NCBI GenBank assembly: GCA_026991065.1
Contig: JALXCG010000526.1
Coordinates: 1-5,419 of the forward strand
Length of the DNA: 5,419 nucleotides
Source: Gemmatimonadota bacterium
GTDB lineage: Bacteria; GCA-2686955
Direction of reading: 5' to 3'
Positions 1 through 5,419 of the stretch are shown here, piece after piece. A model generated the notes under the pieces. The model had not been told where the DNA came from, ran no database searches, and saw only the letters and a list, made by a program, of their open reading frames with translations. How positions within the stretch are numbered: the first letter of the stretch is position 1; each line of letters opens with the position of its first letter. Made by a program: the position numbers and the translations under genes.

Positions 1-2
1 CT

Positions 3-1571
3 GTGACCGAGGCCGGCGCGGAATCTTTTGCCAAGGTCTCCTATCTGTCGCAAGAGGCGGTTTACGTGGACGCCGGCTCCGAGGCCGGGATTGCGGTTGG
101 CGATACACTGGAACTGCTCAGGGGCGGGGCGCTGGTGGTCGAATATGTTGCCGGTCACTCCGCGGCTTGCCGGTTGCTCGACGGCGCGGTTGCCGTGAAG
201 CCGGGCGACCGCCTGCGTTTCACTCCGGCGCCGCCGGCGGAAGATGTGGCGGAACCGGTCACCGAGGCGCCCGCCGAGGCGCTGCCCGCGAGCCTTGGAA
301 CCGCCGCCGCGCCGGAGAGCGGTCCACGGAGTGAAACCCGCGGCAAGGTCGATCTGTACTGGCTTTCGCTCTCCGCGACCGATGCCGATGTAACGAGCTA
401 TCAACAGCCTTCAGCTTCGATTCGACTGGAGAGCAGTGGACTCTTCGGGCGTGAGATCGACCTCTTGGTGCGGATGTGCAGCAAGTACTCCCGCCGCGAG
501 CGGGATTTGGGTTTGGGCGGTTACTCCACTGACTGGCGCCAGCGCGTCTGCGAGGCGGCGCTCACCTACGCTCCCGGCGATGGCTCGACCACCTTCCGGC
601 TGGGCCGCCTGTTTTCGCCCCGGCTGCGCGGCTTCGGCAACTGGGATGGTCTTTACCTGGATCATCGGTTCGGCGAACGCTGGCGGGTGGGGATTCTCGG
701 CGGTGGAGCGCCCGATTTGACCGACGGCAGTGTGCGCTTTGATCAGCAGAAGGGGGCGGCGTTTGTTGCCTGCGATGCGGGGGTGATGGGACGGACCCGC
801 TACCGCGGCACGCTGGCCGTGACCGGCAACTATGAAGATGGCACTGTCGAGCGCCTGGGTGTGGACGGCATCATCAGCCGTGAGTACCTGTATCTCCAAA
901 ACGACATCTGGTTCGGCCGTCGCCTGGATCTGCATCAGGACATGATGGTGGACCTGCTGCGGGACTGGCGCCATGAAGAGGGGGGCGACCGGTTGAAGCT
1001 CACCTCCTTCTATTTCCATGCGCGCTACTTGGTCAATGACTGGCTGTGGCTATCCGGCTGCTACGATCGCCACGAGCATGTGCGCCTGATCGATACCCGC
1101 GAACTGCCCGACTCGCTTTTCTTCGATGAGGGACAGGGGGGAGGACGCCTGGAAGCGGGCGTTCGGCTGCCGCTCTCTCTGCGCTTGACGACGGCCTACG
1201 GCGTGCGCAAGTTGGACGAATCCGGCAGCGAGTCCTATTTCCTCCACACCACACTTGGGTCGCAGTTCCGGATCTGGCGGCCGCTCGACTGGCGAGCAGA
1301 CTATGCCTGGTCCGACGGCGTGGACAGTGATGCCAGCGCCGGAATGCTGGATCTCTGGTTGCGCCTGACACCGACCTTTACGCTGGGCGCCGCGGGCGGG
1401 ATGGAGCGCAATACCTCCTTGCTCGGCACCGATCTGGATCGTGACTGGGAACGCTTGCACACCACCTGGGTCGTGGCCCGTCACGTCGATCTGTACGCGT
1501 CATTCACGCACGCTTCCGGCGACATTGGTGCCGGTGACGAAGTCTTGGCGCGCTTGGGTTACCGCTGGTGA
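3..1571 (+). CDS. Outer-membrane beta-barrel (porin-like) protein with N-terminal SH3-like domain, 5'-partial
   Basis: Probably the transmembrane channel of an outer-membrane electron-transfer or substrate conduit. The frame is open to the window edge. A GTG lies at position 3, but no signal peptide follows it and the protein starts directly in a folded domain, so the true start and signal sequence are probably upstream. Visible residues 1-73 form a small beta-rich domain of SH3/FlgT-C type, with VYVDAGSEAG..VGD near residues 20-34 and KPGDRLRF near 66-73. An Ala/Pro/Glu-rich linker covers about 74-112. The remaining roughly 410 residues alternate polar and hydrophobic/aromatic positions, are rich in Arg, Tyr, Trp and Asp, and end in LARLGYRW. 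A terminal aromatic is the usual barrel-assembly signal. The stop TGA lies 20 bases before the ATG of the cytochrome gene, so the two are co-transcribed. ExtI-like porins of Geobacter are the closest functional analogy by neighbourhood. The family assignment is inferred; the barrel fold itself is fairly secure. Confidence 0.75.
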   Translation: MTEAGAESFAKVSYLSQEAVYVDAGSEAGIAVGDTLELLRGGALVVEYVAGHSAACRLLDGAVAVKPGDRLRFTPAPPAEDVAEPVTEAPAEALPASLGTAAAPESGPRSETRGKVDLYWLSLSATDADVTSYQQPSASIRLESSGLFGREIDLLVRMCSKYSRRERDLGLGGYSTDWRQRVCEAALTYAPGDGSTTFRLGRLFSPRLRGFGNWDGLYLDHRFGERWRVGILGGGAPDLTDGSVRFDQQKGAAFVACDAGVMGRTRYRGTLAVTGNYEDGTVERLGVDGIISREYLYLQNDIWFGRRLDLHQDMMVDLLRDWRHEEGGDRLKLTSFYFHARYLVNDWLWLSGCYDRHEHVRLIDTRELPDSLFFDEGQGGGRLEAGVRLPLSLRLTTAYGVRKLDESGSESYFLHTTLGSQFRIWRPLDWRADYAWSDGVDSDASAGMLDLWLRLTPTFTLGAAGGMERNTSLLGTDLDRDWERLHTTWVVARHVDLYASFTHASGDIGAGDEVLARLGYRW

Positions 1572-1578
1572 GCGGACG

Positions 1579-1584
1579 AAAGGA
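1579..1584 (+). promoter_or_regulatory. Ribosome binding site for the multiheme cytochrome gene
   Basis: AAAGGA lies 7 bases before the ATG at 1592. It decides the start: a GTG at 1568 overlaps the upstream stop codon and would only add a polar extension (MSGRKESS) before the signal peptide, whereas the ATG at 1592 gives a clean lipoprotein signal sequence. Confidence 0.65.
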
Positions 1585-1591
1585 ATCGTCG

Positions 1592-2971
1592 ATGAAACGC
1601 ATAGTATCGATCCCGGGGACGGCGCTGCGCCTACTCCTTGTGGGTGGGATCGTTTCGGTTCTGGGGAGCGGCTGTACCGACACGACCAATCCCCCCGAAG
1701 TGGTTCCCCCCGGCTCGGAGACAAGCAGTTCCTGCGTCAATTGTCACCGCGATCAGGATCTGCTGATCGCCAGCGCGGATCCCGATACCACACCGCCGCC
1801 GGCCGATTCGGGCGAGGGCTGAGGCGGGGCAGTTGCCCCGCTGGAAGCGTGGGAAAAGGTTGTTATTGAGAATATGGACGAGTTCCTTCGTGACGCCCAT
1901 GGGCGGGTTGGCTGCACCGGCTGCCACGGTGGCAATTCCACCGCGGCGGACAAGGAGTCGGCCCACGAGGGGGTGACGCTTGACCCGACCGAGGCGCCGG
2001 CCGCGGCCTGCGGAGGCTGCCACCAGGATATCTCCGCCGCGGCGCCGCTCTCGATGCACTATCTGCTCTCCGGGGAACGCGCCTTGATCGAGAAACGGGC
2101 GGAGTGCACTCTGGATTCCGATCCGAATCTTCATCAGGCGTTCACCGAAGATTGTTTCAAGTGCCACGCGACCTGTGGCCAGTGCCACGTGAGTCGGCCC
2201 AAGTCGGTTGGCGGCGGGCTGATTGAAGGGCACATTTTTCAGCGCACGCCGTCGATGGTGAACCAGTGCACCGCTTGCCATGGGAGCCGCATTGGTGAAG
2301 AGTACCGTGGCGCGCACAAGGACCAGATCCCCGATTACAAGGGCGATGTGCACTATCTGAAGAATTCAAGTGTCGGCGGCAAACACTGCGCCAATTGTCA
2401 CTCCGGGGCGGAGATGCACAACGGGCAAGCGGATCATCGCTACTCGGTTGCCGAGATGCCACGCTGTGAATGGTGTCATTATGACGACGAGGCCACCAAT
2501 GACTATCACGAACAGCACTGGGGTGAACTGAGCTGCACTGTTTGCCACGCGCAGGACTACAAAAGTTGCAACGATTGTCATGTGCAGGGTGGCGGCCTGA
2601 GCGAACCCTCTTACCTTTCTTTCAAGATCGGGCACAATCCGCGCCCGGATGATCGACCCTATAAATATGTCACTTTGCGCCACATTCCTATTGCCGAAAC
2701 CTCCTACGATCCCACCGGCTACAGTGGTGGCTTGCCGGGTTATACCGATGAGCCGACCTGGAAAATGACGACACCTCACAACATCCGGCGCTGGACAGCG
2801 CGTACCGATACGACCGGGGGGCGCTCCTGCATGACCGCGTGTCATGAGACACCGGCCACGGTCGAGGGGTACTTCCTGCGGGCGGTGGATTTAGAAGAGA
2901 TGTCGGAGGACGAGGCTGCGGCCAATGCGGCGCTGATCGTGCCGGATTCGCCGCCGACCGAATGGAACTGA
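1592..2971 (+). CDS. Multiheme c-type cytochrome lipoprotein, probable selenoprotein (in-frame TGA at 1820-1822)
   Basis: Predicted lipid-anchored electron-transfer cytochrome, 459 residues if the TGA (codon 77) is read as selenocysteine. Residues 1-28 are a lipoprotein signal (MKR start, hydrophobic core, LGSGC with acylated Cys28). After a Pro-rich linker the first heme motif is CVNCH (Cys48). The segment around codon 77 reads SGEG-U-GGAVAPLEAWEKV. Nine more CXXCH motifs begin near residues 108, 140, 188, 195, 226, 266, 292, 315 and 326, and a CX3CH variant (CMTACH) lies near 413, making 11 possible hemes. The C-terminal tail has no heme motif. The part after the TGA cannot easily stand alone: its first ATG (1874) has no signal peptide, and the nearest AAGG is 14 bases away. 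The gene sits between a barrel gene and a rhodanese lipoprotein gene, like cytochromes of Geobacter ext clusters (ExtK/ExtL). Alternatives are a nonsense mutation, a sequencing error or two split genes. The heme count and lipobox are seen; the selenocysteine is inferred. Confidence 0.8.
1820..1822 (+). other. In-frame TGA, candidate selenocysteine codon
   Basis: TGA stands at codon 77 of the cytochrome frame. Reading on, the next 17 codons to the ATG at 1874 contain no stop and encode GGAVAPLEAWEKVVIEN, which looks like ordinary protein. TGA also ends the barrel, cytochrome and rhodanese genes in this window, so general recoding of TGA is excluded. Local recoding to selenocysteine fits best, supported by the hairpin just downstream. 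A TGC/TGT (Cys) or TGG (Trp) codon altered by one base cannot be excluded from one sequence. Confidence 0.65.
1824..1841 (+). promoter_or_regulatory. Perfect hairpin immediately after the in-frame TGA, overlapping the SECIS candidate
   Basis: GCGGGGC (1824-1830) and GCCCCGC (1835-1841) form a perfect 7-bp, all-GC stem with loop AGUU; G1823-U1842 could add a wobble pair. The stem starts one base after the TGA and shares 1836-1841 with the candidate SECIS, so only one of the two can form. Its loop is only 8 bases from the TGA, closer than known SECIS loops, although it does contain the GU pair typical of them. It may be an alternative SECIS, a pause structure promoting readthrough, or a competing fold. 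No T-run follows, so it is not a terminator. Confidence 0.45.
1836..1853 (+). promoter_or_regulatory. Candidate bacterial SECIS hairpin
   Basis: CCCCGC (1836-1841) pairs with GCG (1847-1849) and GGG (1851-1853), leaving U1850 bulged and a five-base loop UGGAA (1842-1846). The loop opens 19 bases after the TGA, and its second base is G. In known bacterial SECIS elements (E. coli fdhF type) a short stem with a bulged U presents a G near the start of a small loop about 16-37 bases after the UGA, and SelB binds it. Two departures are that the bulged U is on the 3' arm rather than the 5' arm, and the loop has GG rather than GU. The fold was made by eye. Confidence 0.5.
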
Positions 2972-3031
2972 ATGGGGCCGCAAGTGCTGCTGATGTGGCG
3001 CGCACGGCCTTCTGAATCCCTGAACTCCATG

Positions 3032-3039
3032 AAAGGTGA
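3032..3039 (+). promoter_or_regulatory. Ribosome binding site for the rhodanese lipoprotein gene
   Basis: AAAGGTGA ends 6 bases before the ATG at 3046. It supports that start, which gives an immediate lipoprotein signal peptide. The gap to the preceding cytochrome stop is 74 bases with no terminator-like hairpin recognised by eye, so the two genes probably share a transcript. Confidence 0.65.
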
Positions 3040-3045
3040 AAGACA

Positions 3046-4050
3046 ATGACCAAGCTATCGAAAGTAGCCCTGTGGACCACACCGGCCATGATCGCTCTCT
3101 TCGCGGCTGGCTGCAATGATGACGACAGTGGCACCAATCCGCCGCCGGAAGTGAACGAATTCGAGACCTTGACCACCTACCTGAGCAACAACAGCCTGGA
3201 TCTTCCGAGTCTGTTCGACGGCTGGTTGATCGATGCCCAGACCATTTTCGACAACGGCCCGGAGACCTATTTCATCATGGATATCCGTGGTGGTGATATC
3301 TATGGCGGTGGCAATGGCACGCCGGATTTCGAGGATGGCCACATCCCGGGCGCCCACTCGGTGGCGCTGAGCGACGTGGTTGACTACGAGGCCGCCAACA
3401 ACACCAGCGGGCTGCCGGTCGTGGTGGTTTGCTACTCCGGTCACAACGCCGCGATGGCGACGATGGCGCTGCGCCTGATGGGCGTGCAGGCGGCATCGCT
3501 CAAATTCGGGATGAGTGCCTGGAACGCTGCCTTTGACGTGTGGACCGGCAATGTGGGCAACACCGCACTGGACTACGCGGGTGCCTGGACCACCGATCCG
3601 GTTGCGGAAATGCCGAGCGGTTTCGATGCCCCGGTCCTCAATACCGGCGATGAGGATGGTTTCGACATTCTTCAGGATCGGGTGATGGCTACTCTGAGCG
3701 AGGGGCTCCACGGGATCAAGAACGTGGATGTGCTTTCGGCAACCACCGACTACCAGATCTTCAACTACTGGGCGATGTCCGACATCGAGCACTACGGCCA
3801 CATCACCGGCTGCTACCAGGTGACCCCGGGCGAGTTCGGTGTGGATGACCTGGATGCGTTGGATCCGAACGCGGAGAACGTATTCTACTGCTGGTCGGGA
3901 CAGACGGCGTCGATGATCGCCGAGTGGCTGCGGGTGCTTGGCTACGATGCCTACACCCTGCTCTATAGCGCCAATGGCATGATCTACGATGACCTCGAGA
4001 GCCACAAATGGCCGGGGCCGGGCGATTTTGAATTCGAAACCGGTTCCTGA
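3046..4050 (+). CDS. Tandem-rhodanese-domain lipoprotein
   Basis: A 334-residue predicted outer-membrane or periplasmic lipoprotein with two rhodanese folds, a family that carries sulfur (or selenium) as persulfide on an active-site Cys. The signal peptide ends in the lipobox LFAAGC (Cys23), followed by a polar linker (NDDDSGTNPPPEV). Domain 1, about residues 60-170, has FIMDIR, DGHIPGAHSV and the active loop CYSGHNAA with Cys129. Domain 2, about 205-320, has VDVLSATTDY, YGHITGCYQV and the active loop CWSGQTAS with Cys282. Both loops keep the cysteine, so both halves may be active, unlike classical two-domain sulfurtransferases in which one half is inert. The gene follows the multiheme cytochrome in the same operon. 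In Geobacter a rhodanese lipoprotein (ExtH) accompanies the porin-like ExtI and cytochromes in the extHIJKL cluster, so a similar accessory role in an electron conduit is inferred. The substrate is unknown; thiosulfate, polysulfide or selenium species are all possible. Confidence 0.85.
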   Translation: MTKLSKVALWTTPAMIALFAAGCNDDDSGTNPPPEVNEFETLTTYLSNNSLDLPSLFDGWLIDAQTIFDNGPETYFIMDIRGGDIYGGGNGTPDFEDGHIPGAHSVALSDVVDYEAANNTSGLPVVVVCYSGHNAAMATMALRLMGVQAASLKFGMSAWNAAFDVWTGNVGNTALDYAGAWTTDPVAEMPSGFDAPVLNTGDEDGFDILQDRVMATLSEGLHGIKNVDVLSATTDYQIFNYWAMSDIEHYGHITGCYQVTPGEFGVDDLDALDPNAENVFYCWSGQTASMIAEWLRVLGYDAYTLLYSANGMIYDDLESHKWPGPGDFEFETGS

Positions 4051-4073
4051 GTCATAACCGGATCGGAATGAGT

Positions 4074-4103
4074 CGGGCCGTCGCGGTGCGCCGCGGCGGC
4101 CCG
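4074..4103 (+). terminator. GC-rich hairpin between convergent genes, probable transcription terminator
   Basis: The arms 4074-4086 and 4091-4103 pair over 13 positions (one U-G wobble at 4081/4096) around the loop TGCG. The hairpin lies 24 bases after the rhodanese stop and 37 bases from the end of the opposing lipase gene. The following bases GTTGTGGTTC are only moderately T-rich, and no T-run follows on the - strand, so it is a weak match to a classic intrinsic terminator in spite of the very stable stem. It may act in both directions. Confidence 0.5.
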
Positions 4104-4139
4104 TTGTGGTTCAAGGTGGCCCGAGACCGGCGATCCGGG

Positions 4140-4979
4140 CTATTCGGCCGGCTGCGGCGCCCGGCTCAGGATCCGCTTCAGCCATGCGCCGACCACGGCG
4201 TAGACCTTGGCCCGCTCCACCTCGTTGAAGATCTCGTGGTACATGCCGTCGAAGATATGCAGCTCTTTGTCTTCGCTGGCGACATCGCGATGAAAGAGCA
4301 CGCTGCCTTCGGGCGCGACAATGCGGTCTTCGCGCCCGGCGAGGATGAGCAGCGGGAGCTTGATCTCTTCGGCGCCGGCCAGGGCGTCTTCCATCGCCTG
4401 CGTCATTTCGGTGTAGAGCCGCGGCGAAACCTGATCGTGAACCAGGGGGTCGGACTCATAGGCCTCGATGATCGATGCGTCGTGGGAGAGGGCGCCGGGG
4501 TCGATCTCGTTGGACATGCTGAAGCTGGGCAGGATGTTGGAGAGCAGGCGCCCGGCACTCTCTTTCCACCAGGGGACTTCGACCGCTACCTGGAAGGCGG
4601 CGCCGGAGAGGATGGCGCCGTGCACCTCTTCTTGATGGTCGAGCAGGTAGTGGGTGACGATGAGCCCGCCGAGCGAGTGGCCGATGAGGATGCGCGGCAG
4701 ATCGGGGGCCTCCACCACCAGGTGGTCGACGATTTCGCGGATGCCGCCGACAAAGTCGGCAAAGCGGTCGCAGTGGCCGCGCTGGCCGGGGGAGTTGCCG
4801 TGACCGACATGGTCCATGGCATAAACGCTGTAGCCTTGGTCGTTGAGATAGGCAGCGATCTCTTCGTAGCGGCCGGAGTGCTCGCCGAGACCGTGAGAGA
4901 GGACGATTGCCGCGCGCGGTTTTTCCACGGACCAGATGCGCAGGTGACGCCCGGATGGTGACTTGGTTTCTGTTAGCAT
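4140..4979 (-). CDS. Alpha/beta hydrolase, monoacylglycerol lipase-like (serine hydrolase)
   Basis: A 279-residue cytoplasmic-type serine hydrolase of the monoacylglycerol lipase/lysophospholipase group (Hydrolase_4), expected to cleave an acyl ester such as a monoglyceride or lysophospholipid. The motifs are in family order: SHGLGEHSGRY (residues 28-38), the HG oxyanion motif with the signature GEHSGRY; DHVGHGNSPGQRG (56-68); nucleophile elbow GHSLGG with Ser102; AGREDRIV with Asp218; and MYHEIFNE with His248, completing the Ser-Asp-His triad. Length is normal for the family and no secretion signal is visible. The ATG at 4979 is preferred because AGTGAGG ends 8 bases before it; a GTG two codons upstream (4985) would sit only 2 bases from that site. 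The gene is convergent with the cytochrome operon and divergent from miaB, so it is probably an independent unit. The exact ester substrate cannot be told. Confidence 0.9.
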   Translation of the reverse strand: MLTETKSPSGRHLRIWSVEKPRAAIVLSHGLGEHSGRYEEIAAYLNDQGYSVYAMDHVGHGNSPGQRGHCDRFADFVGGIREIVDHLVVEAPDLPRILIGHSLGGLIVTHYLLDHQEEVHGAILSGAAFQVAVEVPWWKESAGRLLSNILPSFSMSNEIDPGALSHDASIIEAYESDPLVHDQVSPRLYTEMTQAMEDALAGAEEIKLPLLILAGREDRIVAPEGSVLFHRDVASEDKELHIFDGMYHEIFNEVERAKVYAVVGAWLKRILSRAPQPAE

Positions 4980-4987
4980 TTGCACAA

Positions 4988-4994
4988 CCTCACT
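4988..4994 (-). promoter_or_regulatory. Ribosome binding site for the lipase gene
   Basis: On the - strand this reads AGTGAGG, 8 bases before the ATG at 4979. It selects that ATG over the GTG at 4985. I saw no convincing -35/-10 pair upstream of it; a TATCTT at 5026-5031 (- strand) has no recognisable -35 box. Confidence 0.5.
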
Positions 4995-5286
4995 CTCGGT
5001 GGGAGCAGCCGTATTTTTCCCAGCTAAGATAAGTGTATCCCCGTTTTTTGGTTTGGTGGTGTTCTCTTTGTTTTGCCCGATGCGGCGGCGGCGTGCGAGG
5101 GGGGGGAAGGGGCCGGCTGGAGCCTGAGCCCTCTGCTCCCACGAAGACCCGGTTCAGCATGAAGGGGAAGGGGTGCGCCGGCGGCCGGCAGGCTTGCCAC
5201 GGCCCGGTTTCGGCGGCCGGCGGTACTTCTTCAATGGAATGGTGCGATGAAAGAGCGGCAAAAAGGGAGCCTGCGGTGATCCTGGT
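4995..5286. other. Gene-free intergenic stretch between the divergent lipase and miaB genes
   Basis: No convincing protein or known RNA gene is visible. Open frames here have Gly/Arg/Pro-biased translations without domain features, and I see no tRNA, SRP, 6S or familiar riboswitch core. The stretch changes composition sharply: T-rich on the + strand at about 5041-5075, then very GC-rich at about 5080-5222. It holds an exact repeat GGGGAAGGGG (5103-5112 and 5164-5173) and a possible branched fold: outer helix 5176-5181 with 5217-5222, and inner hairpin 5183-5190 with 5195-5204 (loop GGCT, two-base bulge AC). These could be regulatory DNA or an unannotated structured RNA. Confidence 0.4.
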
Positions 5287-5316
5287 TTGACCGTTTGCGA
5301 CCGCCACCACTATCCT
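5287..5316 (+). promoter_or_regulatory. Candidate sigma70-type promoter for miaB
   Basis: TTGACC (5287-5292) and TATCCT (5311-5316) are separated by 18 bases, matching the consensus boxes at 5 of 6 and 4 of 6 positions. Transcription would start near 5323, leaving a leader of about 36 bases before the miaB ATG. The following T/C-rich stretch is consistent with a short unstructured leader. The call rests on consensus matching alone. Confidence 0.4.
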
Positions 5317-5358
5317 CTGTTTTTCCTCGTTTCTCTTTTGCCGAAATTTGTGAGACCG

Positions 5359-5419
5359 ATGCGGCCGACCTATCACATTGAAACTTATGGCTGTCAGATG
5401 AATGTGCTCGACTCCGAGC
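5359..5419 (+). CDS. miaB: tRNA-2-methylthio-N6-dimethylallyladenosine synthase MiaB, N-terminal fragment (3'-partial)
   Basis: Only the first 20 codons are in the window, reading MRPTYHIETYGCQMNVLDSE. The TYGCQMN...DSE signature marks the N-terminal methylthiotransferase domain of MiaB. The related RimO has TLGCPKN and MtaB-type enzymes have TLGCKVN, so the MiaB assignment is specific. Cys12 is the first of the three conserved cysteines that bind the auxiliary iron-sulfur cluster. MiaB is a radical-SAM enzyme that methylthiolates i6A37 in tRNAs reading UNN codons. The ATG at 5359 matches the usual family N-terminus. The ribosome binding site is weak (GTGAGA just upstream); an in-frame GTG at 5350 is a less likely start. 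The gene continues past the window edge. Confidence 0.9.
   Translation, partial: MRPTYHIETYGCQMNVLDSE

Noticed and set aside
1824-1841. Hairpin after the TGA as a transcription terminator ending a short lipoprotein gene
   Set aside because: No T-run follows, and the frame continues into ten further heme motifs.
1631-2353. Open frame of 240 codons on the - strand across the cytochrome
   Set aside because: Shadow of the heme-motif-bearing frame, with no recognisable features.
1874-2971. Separate cytoplasmic-start multiheme cytochrome gene beginning at ATG 1874
   Set aside because: It has no signal peptide and no well-spaced ribosome binding site, and the same frame is open back to the TGA and continues the upstream lipoprotein; one read-through gene is simpler.
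2972-3049. 25-codon frame starting right after the cytochrome stop and overlapping the rhodanese ATG (ATGA)
   Set aside because: It could couple translation, but there is no binding site of its own in evidence and the rhodanese gene has a good one; not supported as a gene.
3055-4005. Long open frame of 316 codons on the - strand under the rhodanese gene
   Set aside because: It is an antisense shadow of a clearly coding frame with rhodanese motifs; GC-rich codon usage keeps the mirrored frame open.
4068-4961. Open frame of 297 codons on the + strand opposite the lipase
   Set aside because: The lipase frame carries a full set of alpha/beta-hydrolase motifs; the + frame shows no domain and begins inside the terminator hairpin.
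5033-5290. Open frame of 85 codons on the + strand with Gly/Arg-rich translation
   Set aside because: It starts at a GTG without a binding site, is compositionally biased by the GC-rich block, and has no domain; the single CH pair is not a CXXCH motif.
4990-5376. Open frame of 128 codons on the - strand between lipase and miaB
   Set aside because: It overlaps the miaB start antisense, has low-complexity Pro/Arg-rich translation, and no ribosome binding site stood out.

Overview
The window looks like chromosomal DNA of a GC-rich Gram-negative bacterium that respires with extracellular or outer-membrane cytochromes. The evidence is an outer-membrane beta-barrel ending in an aromatic residue, two lipoproteins with lipobox signal peptides, and a multiheme c-type cytochrome. 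I cannot name the taxon. A Desulfuromonadota/Geobacter-like lineage or an uncultured dissimilatory metal/sulfur respirer of another phylum (for example the FCB group) would both fit.

Layout. Positions 3-4050 (+ strand) form a tight three-gene operon: (i) a 5'-truncated outer-membrane beta-barrel protein with an N-terminal SH3-like domain; (ii) a lipid-anchored multiheme cytochrome c at 1592-2971, whose frame is interrupted once by an in-frame TGA at 1820-1822; (iii) a lipoprotein with two rhodanese domains at 3046-4050. A strong GC-rich hairpin at 4074-4103 closes the operon and separates it from a convergent monoacylglycerol-lipase-like alpha/beta hydrolase on the - strand (4140-4979). A gene-free stretch of about 380 bases follows. 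The window ends with the first 20 codons of miaB (+ strand, from 5359), preceded by a plausible sigma70 promoter.

Main discovery candidate. The TGA at 1820-1822 is best read as selenocysteine. The frame stays open on both sides of it. The upstream part carries the lipobox and first heme motif, and the downstream part carries ten more heme motifs but no signal peptide and no good ribosome binding site. A hairpin 19 nt after the TGA has the geometry of a bacterial SECIS element. Read through, the gene gives a 459-residue lipoprotein with ten CXXCH motifs and one CX3CH motif. TGA also ends other genes here, so this is not a genome-wide code change.

How the genes may work together. A barrel, a surface or periplasmic multiheme lipoprotein and a rhodanese lipoprotein together resemble the Geobacter ext-type electron conduit clusters (extHIJKL: rhodanese lipoprotein, porin-like ExtI, cytochromes). 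I infer an outer-membrane conduit passing electrons to an extracellular acceptor, perhaps a sulfur, selenium or tellurium species, with a selenocysteine in the cytochrome and rhodanese domains able to carry persulfide or selenide. The lipase and miaB appear to be unrelated neighbours.
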